From Treponema denticola (GTDB lineage Bacteria; Spirochaetota; Spirochaetia; Treponematales; Treponemataceae), in assembly GCF_024400535.1 (NCBI RefSeq), contig NZ_CP038800.1:2604001-2668000 (forward strand): a stretch of 64,000 nt of DNA, written 5' to 3'. The stretch's first letter is position 1; each line of letters begins with the position of its first letter. This document shows, one piece after another, positions 42,917-52,272 of this stretch. The notes below the pieces were generated by a model. The model ran no database searches, was not told the DNA's origin, and worked only from the letters and a program-made list of their open reading frames with translations. A program made the position numbers and the translations under genes.

Positions 42917-44158
42917 TTAGATAACCGCTCCTGAAAGTTCTCCGGGGGCTCTTTTGCCTCTGGTAATCATCTCTCCGGCTTTTTTACCCTTGGAGGTAAG
43001 AGCGATAAAATAAGACGCAATATAGATTGACGAATAGGTTCCGCTTATAAGACCTACAATTAAGGCTAAGGCAAAATCTTTCATCGAATCGGTGGTAAAC
43101 AAATAAAGTGCTACAACTGCAACCATCGTTGTAAGGGTTGTAATAATTGTTCGTGTAAATACCTCAGTCAGGGCTTTGTCCAAAATTTCGTTGCATTCCA
43201 GCTTCGGTTCAAGATGAATCTTTTCGCGGATACGGTCAAAGATAACGATTGTGTCGTTTATAGAATAACCTATAATCGTAAGAATGGCGGCTATCGTCGT
43301 AGAATTAAATTCCATCTGTGTCCACGAAATAAACATAATCATTACGAGCGTATCGTGAAGCAGAGCAATAATTGCCGCAAGCGAAAAATTCCACTGAAAG
43401 CGGAACATTGCATAAACAAAGATTAAAACCAAGGCACCGCCTACCAGCAATATTGCCTGTTGTGCCAACGAAGAAGAAAAACGTGAACCTACAAAGTCCG
43501 TACTTATAACTGCAATGTTTTCGGTACCGTAGGCTGCATTTAAGGCAGAGTTTATAATCGAGCGTAATTCTTTGTTTGCATCTTCATATTTTCCGTCATC
43601 GGCTAGTCTTATCTGAAAATATCTGTCTTCAGGAACACCTAATTGCTGAACCGAAACTGATGGTATTGAAGAAAGAGCATGACGAACTTCATCGGTACTT
43701 ATCGGTTTAAGACCTTTTTCTAAATAATGAAGTCTAAACACATTAGACGAAAGACGTGAAGAAGATTCCGAATTGGAAAACAAGTTTTTAAGAAGCACAT
43801 TTCCCGAAGCGGAAACTTTTACTTTTAAGCCGTTAATAGAAGCAAGGCCGTCAGCAAAGTCTTTAAGAGAAGGATTATCGGCAAACTTAAAGACATAAGA
43901 TTTGTTTTCTCCATCCAGAGAGGTGGTAGTAATCGAAATGTCGGATATACCTTGCGAAAAAGAAACCGTTAAAGGTCCTTCATAGGAAAGCTCTACTGCC
44001 GTAGGAGCTATTTTTACTTTTTCTATAAAACCTGCCTGAAAGTCAATACCGAAATTTATTCCTTTAGTAAAGTAGCCTACTATTCCAAAAATCATGAGCC
44101 CTATACTGAAAATAATGCACGGAACGAAAAATTTCGAAAAACTAATTATTTTTTTCAT
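42917..44158 (-). CDS. secF: SecF, protein translocase subunit
   Basis: This is a 413-residue inner-membrane protein with six spans. TM1 is followed by GINFGIDFQAG, the family's 'GIDFxGG' motif. The P4-type periplasmic domain is larger than usual (~200 residues). The C-terminal RND block contains TIIGYSINDTIVIFDRIRE and ALTEVFTRTIITTLTTM. With SecD it uses the ion gradient to pull exported proteins from SecYEG. It overlaps secD by 17 nt. Confidence 0.96.
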   Translation of the reverse strand: MKKIISFSKFFVPCIIFSIGLMIFGIVGYFTKGINFGIDFQAGFIEKVKIAPTAVELSYEGPLTVSFSQGISDISITTTSLDGENKSYVFKFADNPSLKDFADGLASINGLKVKVSASGNVLLKNLFSNSESSSRLSSNVFRLHYLEKGLKPISTDEVRHALSSIPSVSVQQLGVPEDRYFQIRLADDGKYEDANKELRSIINSALNAAYGTENIAVISTDFVGSRFSSSLAQQAILLVGGALVLIFVYAMFRFQWNFSLAAIIALLHDTLVMIMFISWTQMEFNSTTIAAILTIIGYSINDTIVIFDRIREKIHLEPKLECNEILDKALTEVFTRTIITTLTTMVAVVALYLFTTDSMKDFALALIVGLISGTYSSIYIASYFIALTSKGKKAGEMITRGKRAPGELSGAVI

Positions 44159-45923
44159 TTTCTAACTTCCTCCAGCTGATATGAATCTTATTTAATTTTA
44201 GAGTTTGAGTTCCGAAATCGAATATTAAGCGTGAAACAAACAAGGCGGTAAATACGGAGGACACAACACCTATAGCCAAACTATATGCAAAACCTTTAAT
44301 CGGGCCTGTTCCAAGGATGGATAGGAAGAAGGCAGCTATAAAAGTAGTGATATTTGAGTCCATAATGGCGGAAAATGCGTGGTCAAAGCCTGCATTAACA
44401 GCAGCTTCCCTTGTCTTACCTAATTTTAGTTCTTCTTTTATTCTTTCAAAAACTACAACGTTAGCATCTACAGCCATACCGATAGTTAAAATCATACCGG
44501 CAATACTGGGCAATGTAAGAGTTAAATTAAAGGCTGAAAGAACACTGAACATTATATAAAGGTTTAAAATTTGAGCAATACAAGCATTGATTCCAGCTTC
44601 CTTATAGAATACCAGCATAAAAACCAAGACGGCAATTAAGCCCCACTGTAAGGCCTTAATACCTTCATTGATTTTTTCGTCTCCTAGGCTGGCACCTACA
44701 ACCTGCTGTGTTTCAAGCTGCAGCGGAACATTTAACCATGCAGTTCTTAAAACGGTTTTAAGATTGTTTGCCTCTGTTGCAGACATTCCGCTTATACTTC
44801 CTGCCCCCCCTGTAATAGGCTCCTTAAGGTTAGGGGCCGACTTTATCTTATTGTCCGAAACTATGGCAAGCCTTTTTCCGACATTATTTGTAGTTAATTC
44901 TGCAAATATCTTTGCTCCTTCAGCATCAAGAGAAAAATTGACAAGGGGATTATTGGACCTTTGATCTGCGGTAGTGTCTACGCTTACCAAGTGCTTCCCT
45001 TCAAGGCCTGCTTGTTTTTTTACGACAAGGAAGGGCTCTCTATCATCTCTTTCATCTATACCGTAGGCATCTTTGTGATATACCCCCAGTACCATACAGT
45101 CTTCCGGAATAATTTCTGGGTTTAAAAGATTGTATTCTGCATCAAAGGTTTTCCCCGGATTATTTCGGTAATATTCCCTAAAGGCCTGAGTAGCTTCATC
45201 ATCCACTATATGGAAAGCTAAGATACCCCGCCCCATAATAATAGAATTTATCTTATCTGCATCGGCAGCTCCCGGTATCTCAATATAGATTCTATCTTCA
45301 CCCTGACGGCGGATAACGGGATCCGTAAGACCGAACTTGTCTATTCGGCTTCGAAGCGTATCCATGGCCAAAGTCATGGCAGCCTTCTTTGAATCTGCTA
45401 TTGTCTCATTGCTCGCTCCATCGGCAGAAATTGCAGAATCCAAGTCGGCTTTGATAATAACCAACATACCGCCTGAAAGGTCAAGTCCAAGCTTAACGGC
45501 ATTTGTTTGGTAATTTTTTATACCTAAAATGGAATCCCTATATGCAGTTTCTAAAATAGGCTGAGCTGCCGTGATAAACTTTTCCTTGGAGGAAAGCTTA
45601 AAACTTGCAACAACCTCTTGAGCCGTCCACTGAGAAGGAAGCTCCATACCCAAAGCCTTTCGGCGGGACTTAGCTTCTTTAATGATGGGATCATATTTTT
45701 CCGGAAGAGTCTCTGTTGAATTTGAAGCAGCCATTTCTATAAGCCGATCAACATCAGCCCTAGCCATATTCTCGGAATAATCTTTAATCTTTTCTCTGGA
45801 TGCCAATGCCAAAGCTTTATCTTCTTTATCCGTCCAAAAATACCATCTAAGGGTAGGATGTAAAAAAACAAAACACAAGGCAATAACAAGAAGGACAATG
45901 ATAAATCTAACTCTTTTACTCAT
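44142..45923 (-). CDS. secD: SecD, protein translocase subunit
   Basis: This is a 593-residue inner-membrane protein with TM1 at residues ~7-24. The motif KLGLDLSGGMLVIIKADL corresponds to 'LGLDLxGG'. A large periplasmic P1 region follows. The RND domain carries MILTIGMAVDANVVVFERIKEEL, with the conserved Asp of the proton path. It starts 50 nt after yajC. Confidence 0.96.
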   Translation of the reverse strand: MSKRVRFIIVLLVIALCFVFLHPTLRWYFWTDKEDKALALASREKIKDYSENMARADVDRLIEMAASNSTETLPEKYDPIIKEAKSRRKALGMELPSQWTAQEVVASFKLSSKEKFITAAQPILETAYRDSILGIKNYQTNAVKLGLDLSGGMLVIIKADLDSAISADGASNETIADSKKAAMTLAMDTLRSRIDKFGLTDPVIRRQGEDRIYIEIPGAADADKINSIIMGRGILAFHIVDDEATQAFREYYRNNPGKTFDAEYNLLNPEIIPEDCMVLGVYHKDAYGIDERDDREPFLVVKKQAGLEGKHLVSVDTTADQRSNNPLVNFSLDAEGAKIFAELTTNNVGKRLAIVSDNKIKSAPNLKEPITGGAGSISGMSATEANNLKTVLRTAWLNVPLQLETQQVVGASLGDEKINEGIKALQWGLIAVLVFMLVFYKEAGINACIAQILNLYIMFSVLSAFNLTLTLPSIAGMILTIGMAVDANVVVFERIKEELKLGKTREAAVNAGFDHAFSAIMDSNITTFIAAFFLSILGTGPIKGFAYSLAIGVVSSVFTALFVSRLIFDFGTQTLKLNKIHISWRKLENEKNN

Positions 45924-45972
45924 TATTTATCTCCAAATAGCTGCGGTTTTAATACTAAAACCGCAGATTGTT

Positions 45973-46386
45973 TTATTTTGACTCGTTTTGTGAAACTGTG
46001 CCGCCGTTTTCGGAATCGTTGGATTTTTTTCCGAATAGAGATTTTTTCTTTTCACCCTCTCCGGCAAAATCAGGCTTAGGAGGCTCATCTTTTAAAACGG
46101 CACCTACAGCGGAGCGGTTGATTTCAATTTTGCAGTTATCATCAACTTTTATGATAATTGTCTTTTCTTTTGTAGAACTTACAACACCGTGAATACCGCC
46201 GATGGTGATGATCTTATCACCCTTCTGAAGCTGAGAAATCATCTTTTCGGTTTTTTGCTGTTCCTTTTTTTGCGGGCGGATAAGCAAAAAATAAAAAATA
46301 ACGAATACCAAGAGCATTGGTATTAAAAAACCGAAGGAACCGAAAGCGCCCGGAGCGGCTCCTTGCAATAAAGGCATAAAATTCAT
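45973..46386 (-). CDS. yajC: YajC, preprotein translocase subunit
   Basis: This is a 137-residue protein. The start at MNFMPLL is preferred because AAGGA lies 8 nt upstream; the ATG at 46395 abuts the site. It has one membrane helix (FLIPMLLVFVIFYFLLIRPQKKEQ, typical of the family) and then the small beta domain (LQKGDKIITIGGIHGVVSS). A charged C-terminal tail (KKKSLFGKKSND) is longer than usual. Together with secD and secF it forms one operon. Confidence 0.95.
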   Translation of the reverse strand: MNFMPLLQGAAPGAFGSFGFLIPMLLVFVIFYFLLIRPQKKEQQKTEKMISQLQKGDKIITIGGIHGVVSSTKEKTIIIKVDDNCKIEINRSAVGAVLKDEPPKPDFAGEGEKKKSLFGKKSNDSENGGTVSQNESK

Positions 46387-46575
46387 AAAAGCCATCCTTT
46401 TTAAAGTAATTTAAAATATAAATATAGGGAAATACAATACCATATTTTTACATATTCAGTCAATAAGAGGTAAGCCTTTAAAAAAGAGTTTTTTATACTT
46501 AAATTTTACAAAAATATTTTCAAAATTTTACTAAAAATTGCATTTATAAGCCTATAATTAGGTGAAAGCAAGGCA

Positions 46576-46598
46576 ACGGCGCCGTAACTAAGCTTAGT
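46576..46598. promoter_or_regulatory. Twin perfect palindromes upstream of ssb
   Basis: ACGGCGCCGT (46576-46585) and ACTAAGCTTAGT (46587-46598) stand side by side, about 70 nt before the ssb ATG. GC-rich bases are rare in this gap. They may be operators or small hairpins in the leader. No riboswitch consensus that I know fits. Confidence 0.35.
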
Positions 46599-46656
46599 AA
46601 TATGGATGGACAAGTGTTCAAGTTGAAGTTATTTTTTTGATTTTCGGAGGTATAAA

Positions 46657-47052
46657 ATGAAGTCATTAAACTCGCTTATCATTGAAGGAAACATGGTTAG
46701 GGAACCGGTAGTAAAAACTACGGCAAACGGAACAACTTTATGTACTTTTTCTATTGCATCAAATAGGAACTACAAAAAAGATGATAACTTTGTACAGGAA
46801 ACTTCCTATTTTGATATAGAAACATGGGCAAACCTTGCAAAGTTGTGTGAACAAAATGGAGCAAAGGGCAGAGGCGTACGTGTCGTAGGCAGAATCAAAC
46901 AGGATAGATGGGTAGGTACTGACGGAAAAAACTACAGCAAGGTAAAGGTTGTTGCAGAACATGTAGAGTTTAAGCCTATCTTTAAAAATGCGGGCGAAAA
47001 AACACAGGCAAAGGGGGAAGTTCTTATTGAAGAAAAAGTAATGGCATTTTAA
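46657..47052 (+). CDS. ssb: Single-stranded DNA-binding protein
   Basis: This is a 131-residue OB-fold protein (LNSLIIEGNMVREPVVKTT, LCTFSIASNRNY, ETSYFDIETWANLAKLC, GRGVRVVGRIKQDRW). The usual acidic DDDIPF-type tail is replaced by EEKVMAF, which keeps a terminal Phe. CGGAGG lies 6 nt upstream. It binds single-stranded DNA in replication and repair. The short tail is normal for some spirochaetes. Confidence 0.93.
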   Translation: MKSLNSLIIEGNMVREPVVKTTANGTTLCTFSIASNRNYKKDDNFVQETSYFDIETWANLAKLCEQNGAKGRGVRVVGRIKQDRWVGTDGKNYSKVKVVAEHVEFKPIFKNAGEKTQAKGEVLIEEKVMAF

Positions 47053-47061
47053 ATAATTATG

Positions 47062-47133
47062 CTGTCAAGGCCTAAGACGATTTTTTTACCTAAAATCTCC
47101 TTTACAGGTTATTCTCACATCGGGCCTTGATAG
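47062..47133. terminator. Large stem between the convergent ssb and SDR genes
   Basis: CTGTCAAGGCC (47062-47072) pairs with GGCCTTGATAG (47123-47133), with G-T wobble. The 50-nt loop holds a T7 run. It may stop transcription from both sides, but its loop is too long for a typical terminator. Confidence 0.4.
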
Positions 47134-47138
47134 CGTCT

Positions 47139-47939
47139 TTATTCTGCATATAGTTTTTTTACGATAAAAAGACCTAATTGACGGGGTAAAATTCTATATA
47201 AAAGAAGCAAGAAGGAGTAAGTCCAATTATAAGGATAAAAGAATTTAATCTTCTTCTTTTCGGCAAGGGAGACAACGAATTTTCCTAAGCTTTCAGGGCT
47301 CATCCCCTTTTGCTCGTCTTTTTCCATTTTAGAAACGCTTTTTGAAATTCTTCCATTATAGGCATCATCTCCCAGATTTGACTTATTTCTTGCAGCCGTA
47401 AAGGGAGTGGCAACATCTCCGGGCATGATTAGGGCACAGTCCACACCGAAGGGCTGAAGCTCCGCTCTAAAAGCTTCTAAGAGCTTGCCGAGTGCAGCCT
47501 TTGATGCCGAATAAAAACCCTGAAAGGGAATGGCGATTTCTCCGGCTATAGAGCTGATCACAAATATCTTTCCGAAAGACTGGGGTCTCATATACGAGGC
47601 GGCTGCCCTTATAAATAAAAAAGCTCCGAAAAAGTTTACATCCATTTGTCTTTTTGCTTCTTCAAGGCTTGTAAATTCTACAGCGCCTGAAATACCGAAC
47701 CCCGCTGCACAGACGGCTAAATCAATCCGCCCTTCTTTTTTCCAAATATCGGAAAAGGCTTTTGTAAGATTTTCTTCATCCGTAATATCAAGGCTGATAT
47801 GCTTACTTTTTTCTTGAGGCAAACTTAAAAATTCTCTGCGGCTCATGGTGTAAACAAAATAATCTTTTAGAACCAAGGCCTTTGTAATTTCAAGACCTAT
47901 ACCGCTTGAGCCTCCCGCTACTACCGCTATTTTTCTCAT
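47139..47939 (-). CDS. Short-chain dehydrogenase/reductase
   Basis: This is a 266-residue protein. The cofactor motif is VVAGGSSGIGLEITKAL, followed by CAAGFGISG. The catalytic Ser lies in VISSIAGE and Tyr/Lys in GFYSASKAALGKL. A C-terminal hydrophobic segment (FFYPYNWTYSFLLLLYRILPRQ) may bind the membrane, as in lipid-acting SDRs. The substrate is unknown. Confidence 0.9.
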   Translation of the reverse strand: MRKIAVVAGGSSGIGLEITKALVLKDYFVYTMSRREFLSLPQEKSKHISLDITDEENLTKAFSDIWKKEGRIDLAVCAAGFGISGAVEFTSLEEAKRQMDVNFFGAFLFIRAAASYMRPQSFGKIFVISSIAGEIAIPFQGFYSASKAALGKLLEAFRAELQPFGVDCALIMPGDVATPFTAARNKSNLGDDAYNGRISKSVSKMEKDEQKGMSPESLGKFVVSLAEKKKIKFFYPYNWTYSFLLLLYRILPRQLGLFIVKKLYAE

Positions 47940-48033
47940 AATTATACCCCGTTTCAGCTAAATTAAAGTCTTCATCATTATAGATAAAATTCTTTTTTTT
48001 CTTCTATCGGAAAATTTAGAAATATCATGGAAA

Positions 48034-49232
48034 TCAATTTTGTAATATTTTTTTGATAAAAGATATATCCATGAGAGCTTTAAACATAATGTGTGACAAA
48101 GAAGATTTAGGTGCATTTTTTTGTTTGTATCGCGAGACCAAATTTAACGCCACTTTCCGTCCTATGTTCAAGGCTTGTTGTAGATTTTTATCTAAAAGCC
48201 GACAAAAGTCTTCTCTAAAATGAACATCTAATAACCAATGCATGGTTTCTACAACCCATTCTTTTCTTGCTATATCCAATAGCTGTTGAGCTGTAAGTTT
48301 TCTGCTCGAAATATAATAATGCCATTCATCACTCTTTCCTTTCTTACTCTTAAACTCTGAATGAATAGCTCCAATACAGCTTAACCCCTCCCATTCATCC
48401 GTATTATCCATCCAACCTAAATTAGTTGTGCAGAAGGCTGTTCGCTTTTCAACTCTTTCACGATTTTTTTTCACTTTTACAAGCCGTGTCCATTTGTTTT
48501 CTTAGAATTTCATCTTGAACATATTCTTCAATATCCGCTTTTAATAAAGGCTGGTTCCCTTTTACCGACAATAAATAGTCCCCTTTTCCTTCTTTTATGA
48601 TTTTTGCCGTTTCTTTTTGACAATTTAAGGCATCTGCAACGATTATATGCCCTTTTATATTAAGAGTTTTTATAAGAGATTGAACCGTAGGTATCTCATT
48701 TGTCTTTCCTTTAACACACTTTTGTGCCAATGTTATACCAATTCTGCAACTTGTGCAGAGACTATGTGCAGCGGACTTTCATAGCTGCTCATTTTATCTG
48801 TTGAACGGATAGTTTTCCGTCTATCGCTATTGTAAGAGGCTTTTCTGTACCGTATTCTTTGATAAGAGCTTCAGCCATATTCATAAAACATTCGTTTAAT
48901 GAGTCTATGTTTATCAATTTAAGTAGACAGGTTAGCCAATAATAGCAAGGTATCTTTTATGCCAGATTCTTTATTGAGCCTATCTTTTATAATGTCGGCA
49001 GTTGCCCATTCGTGTATTTCTCTAATGTTTTTACGGTACAAAGTCCAAGTAGTAATATTTTTAAAGCTTCATTTACGCTGTAAAAATATCCGTCGTAATT
49101 GCTTATTATTTTGATGTCGTTAAAGTAATCAAATATATTTTCTATTTCCATACCTACATTATCGGCAGTTTTTAGTAAAATTGATTTCCGTGTAGAAATA
49201 TACACGATACTTGAAAATTTATAAATCTTCAT
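48034..49232 (-). pseudogene. Degenerate ISAs1-type transposase
   Basis: Fragments of one DDE transposase lie in order on the minus strand. The N-terminal part (FDYFNDIKIISNYDGYFYSV) is at 49232-48987. A broken middle at ~48980-48740 includes LTIAIDGKL-like residues. A catalytic segment (GHIIVADALNCQKETAK...LLSVKGNQPLLKADI) is at 48730-48458. The C-terminal part (EWVVETMHWLLDVHFREDFCR) is at 48474-48034. At least one frameshift (~48465) and several stops disable it. I could not identify terminal inverted repeats. Confidence 0.85.
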
Positions 49233-49271
49233 ATATACTTGGACGGTGTAAATTAACCTAAGGAGTTTAAA

Positions 49272-50222
49272 ATGATTTCACGAAATGCAGCTTTTAGAGA
49301 ATCTAATTTACCTCTCCCTTCAAAACAAACAGGAAAGGTAAGGGATTGGTACTCTCCCGAAGAAGGGAAACGCTTGATTGTAACCACAGACAGAATTTCT
49401 GCCTTTGACAGGGTTCTTACAGCCCTTCCATACAAGGGGCAGGTTTTAAACCAGCTTTCTCTTTGGTGGTTTGAAAATACCAAGGACATAATCAAAAATC
49501 ACATAATATCTTGTCCTGATCCTAACTGCATTATCGTAACTGAAGTAAAACCGCTTCCGATAGAGGTCATAGTAAGGGGGTATATTACAGGCGTAACATC
49601 TACAGCCCTTTGGTACAGATATTCTTTAGGTGAAAGAAATATATACGGATATGATTTTCCTGAAGGCTTGAAAAAAAATCAGGCACTTCCTAAGCCGATT
49701 ATAACGCCTACCACAAAGGGCGGCCCTACAGGTCATGACGAAAGACTTACCTGCGATGAGGTTGTTTCGCAAGGTTATCTGTCAAAAGAAGAATGGGACT
49801 TTGTACAAAAAGCGGCCCTTGCCCTTTTTGCACGCGGCCAAAAAAGTGCAAAAGAAGCGGGCTTGATTTTAGTAGATACAAAATACGAATTCGGTGTAGA
49901 TAAGGATAATAATATTCTTTTAATAGATGAGGTTCATACCCCCGATTCTTCACGCTATTGGAAACTCGATACTTACGAACAAAGATTAAAGGAAGGGAAG
50001 GAGCCGGAAAACTTTGACAAGGAATTTGTGAGAATGGCCTATGCAGCAAAAGGCTACCGAGGCGACGGAGAAATCCCAGAACTCGATGAAAATGTCTGGA
50101 ATGAGGCTATTCAGCTTTATATTACTGCTTACGAAAAACTGACAAAATCTAAATTTGTTCCGGGAGAATATCCGGTTGAAGAGCGCATAGTAAAGAACTT
50201 AAAAAAGGCAGGCTTAATGTGA
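49272..50222 (+). CDS. purC: Phosphoribosylaminoimidazole-succinocarboxamide synthase
   Basis: This 316-residue enzyme joins CAIR and aspartate with ATP to give SAICAR. Motifs are QTGKVRDWYSPEEGKRLIVTTDRISAFD, EVIVRGYITG, TKGGPTGHDERLTCDEV and ILVDTKYEFG. The length suits the longer type seen in yeast and many anaerobes. AAGGAG lies 7 nt upstream. The next gene, purE, overlaps by 4 nt (ATGTGA) and catalyses the preceding step. Confidence 0.95.
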   Translation: MISRNAAFRESNLPLPSKQTGKVRDWYSPEEGKRLIVTTDRISAFDRVLTALPYKGQVLNQLSLWWFENTKDIIKNHIISCPDPNCIIVTEVKPLPIEVIVRGYITGVTSTALWYRYSLGERNIYGYDFPEGLKKNQALPKPIITPTTKGGPTGHDERLTCDEVVSQGYLSKEEWDFVQKAALALFARGQKSAKEAGLILVDTKYEFGVDKDNNILLIDEVHTPDSSRYWKLDTYEQRLKEGKEPENFDKEFVRMAYAAKGYRGDGEIPELDENVWNEAIQLYITAYEKLTKSKFVPGEYPVEERIVKNLKKAGLM

Positions 50223-50701
50223 AACCTCTTGTAATAATACTTATGGGTTCATCTTCAGATATGGGCCATGCAGAAAAAATAGCTTCGGAGTTAAAGAGCT
50301 TTGGAATCGAGTATGCTATAAGAATAGGCTCGGCTCATAAAACGGCGGAGCATGTTATTTCTATTCTAAAAGAATATGAAGCTCTTAATAGGCCGAAACT
50401 TTATATCACTATTGCAGGAAGGAGCAATGCTCTTTCAGGCTTTGTGGACGGTTTTGTAAAAGGTGCGACGATTGCCTGTCCTCCTCACTCCGACAGCTTT
50501 GGAGGAGCAGATATTTATTCTTCTCTTAGGATGCCCTCGGGTATTTCTCCGGCCTTGGTGTTGGAGCCTAAAAATGCGGCTCTCCTTGCTGCAAGAATTT
50601 TTTCACTTTATGATAAGGAAATAGCGGCTTCAGTTAAATCTTATATGGAATCAAATGCTCAAAAAATAATTGAAGACGATTCAAAACTAAAATTACAATA
50701 A
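50219..50701 (+). CDS. purE: Class II PurE, AIR carboxylase
   Basis: This is a 160-residue protein with a GTG start inside the purC end. It has the PurE fold motifs LMGSSSDMGHAEKIASEL and SAHKTAEHV. The third motif reads TIAGRSNALSGFVDGF instead of the class I 'GAAGGAAHLPGM', marking class II. T. denticola PurE has been shown to carboxylate AIR directly with CO2, unlike the class I bacterial enzyme, which needs N5-CAIR from PurK. No purK is seen here. Confidence 0.93.
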   Translation: MKPLVIILMGSSSDMGHAEKIASELKSFGIEYAIRIGSAHKTAEHVISILKEYEALNRPKLYITIAGRSNALSGFVDGFVKGATIACPPHSDSFGGADIYSSLRMPSGISPALVLEPKNAALLAARIFSLYDKEIAASVKSYMESNAQKIIEDDSKLKLQ

Positions 50702-50757
50702 CGGCAGTTTTATTCACAATAAATAAACTGTCCAAAAAAAATTATGACGGAATTAAA

Positions 50758-52260
50758 ATGCACAAACGATTGTTTTTAACGGCCCTATTATGCTTATTTT
50801 TTCTAATTAATATTTATACTCAAGATATGGATAATATATTCGATGATTATCAAGTTACCGTATCTTATCAAATTGAAAATGTAGAATATATAATAAACGG
50901 TTTTACAAAAGAAGCTCCTTTAGCAGATAAAATACAGGTAGACAAAAAAAGAATATTTTATTCGCAAGAAGAATTCGAAGCATATATTTCAGAGCTTAAT
51001 ACTGAATTCCATAACATGAGGACAATTGAAAGCCATGAAATTAGTTTTGAATTTTTAGAACCGAAAAACAATATTATTCCTGTAAAGCTTAAAATATATG
51101 TTAAAGATACATGGAATGTTATAGCCCTCCCCTACCCTAGTTTCGATTCAAACAAGGGGTTTGAATTTAAACTAAAATTAAAAGATTTTAATTTTTTAGG
51201 CAGACTCGAACCTTTCACTATTGATTTAATATATAATAAAGATAACAATGATAAATCATCTTTTTCATTAGGCACAAAGTTTGCATTACCCTTTTATGTC
51301 AATCCCGTTAAACTTGTATTGTTTAATGAAGCCGGTTTGAGTATAAATCAGGACAAAGAATTCGGTTTAAATATTGAAACAGGCTTAAGTGCTTCATATA
51401 AGTTTGGCCTTGATTGGCTCACTTTAACGGCAGGCATCACACAAAGTATAAATGTATCAGCTTCTCCATCGGAAAAGGATTATTATCTTAAAAACGGATT
51501 TTATACATCGCTGACATTTGACATATATAAAAATCAAACATTGGGCACAATCAAATGGACTCCTTATTTTGGTATAGACGGTAATTGGAAATTTACAAAA
51601 ATTACCAAGGAAAATAAAAAAGGCTTAAACATTAATTGGTCGCATAGCTTTGGAATGGGCAAGGTAAACTGGATAAATAATTTTAGACAAGGCTTTACGG
51701 TAAATCTTGATAATAGCTATAAATATAACACTTATAAAAAAGGTAATGTAGATATTTCTTTTAATTTGGAAACAAAGGGCTTCTATTCTTTTTTAGACCG
51801 AATAGGTTTATACGGAAGGTTCGATTTTTTTTATAATCTATTCGGAAAAACATCAAGCGAACATACCGGAAAAATTTTGCGCGGTATTTTAAATAACCGA
51901 ATTGAAACGGATACGGCCTTTAGTTTTAATTTTGATGTACCTATAAAAATAGGCGTTTTTAAATGGGAAGAAATTACCGGTGTTGAATGGACCCGTTTTT
52001 TCGGCTTTGAGCTGCACATAGTACCGTTTTTTGATATGGCCTTGGTTCATGATAAAAATACCAATACCTATTACAATCCGAAATACGGCTGGTATTCGGG
52101 CGGTTTAGAAATAATAATGTATCCGATCAAAATGCGAAGTATTTATACACGCATAAGTTACGGACATGATTTAAGAGAAATAAACAATAAAGACGGTTAT
52201 GCAAAACGTGACGGCAAACCTGTTTCCGAAATTTTTATCGGGATAGGTTTGCATTATTAA
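50758..52260 (+). CDS. Outer membrane beta-barrel protein, Omp85/BamA-like
   Basis: This is a 500-residue protein with a signal peptide (LFLTALLCLFFLINIYTQ). Residues ~28-120 look like one POTRA-type domain (VSYQIENVEYIINGFT, IPVKLKIYVKDTWNVIALPYPSFDSN). The remaining ~370 residues alternate hydrophobic and polar residues with many aromatics and end in GIGLHY, as in a barrel. The join 'P-PSFDSNKGFEFKLKLKDFNFLG' recalls the Omp85 barrel entry. It may assemble or insert outer membrane proteins or lipids. It starts without a clear Shine-Dalgarno. Confidence 0.65.
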   Translation: MHKRLFLTALLCLFFLINIYTQDMDNIFDDYQVTVSYQIENVEYIINGFTKEAPLADKIQVDKKRIFYSQEEFEAYISELNTEFHNMRTIESHEISFEFLEPKNNIIPVKLKIYVKDTWNVIALPYPSFDSNKGFEFKLKLKDFNFLGRLEPFTIDLIYNKDNNDKSSFSLGTKFALPFYVNPVKLVLFNEAGLSINQDKEFGLNIETGLSASYKFGLDWLTLTAGITQSINVSASPSEKDYYLKNGFYTSLTFDIYKNQTLGTIKWTPYFGIDGNWKFTKITKENKKGLNINWSHSFGMGKVNWINNFRQGFTVNLDNSYKYNTYKKGNVDISFNLETKGFYSFLDRIGLYGRFDFFYNLFGKTSSEHTGKILRGILNNRIETDTAFSFNFDVPIKIGVFKWEEITGVEWTRFFGFELHIVPFFDMALVHDKNTNTYYNPKYGWYSGGLEIIMYPIKMRSIYTRISYGHDLREINNKDGYAKRDGKPVSEIFIGIGLHY

Positions 52261-52272
52261 AACGGAGGCAGG

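Noticed and set aside
46561-46620. Riboswitch (c-di-GMP or similar) before ssb
   Set aside because: GAAAGCAAGGCAACGG looked suggestive, but I could not match the conserved core of any class I know.
48034-49232. Active insertion sequence
   Set aside because: Frameshifts and stops break the transposase, and no terminal inverted repeats were found.
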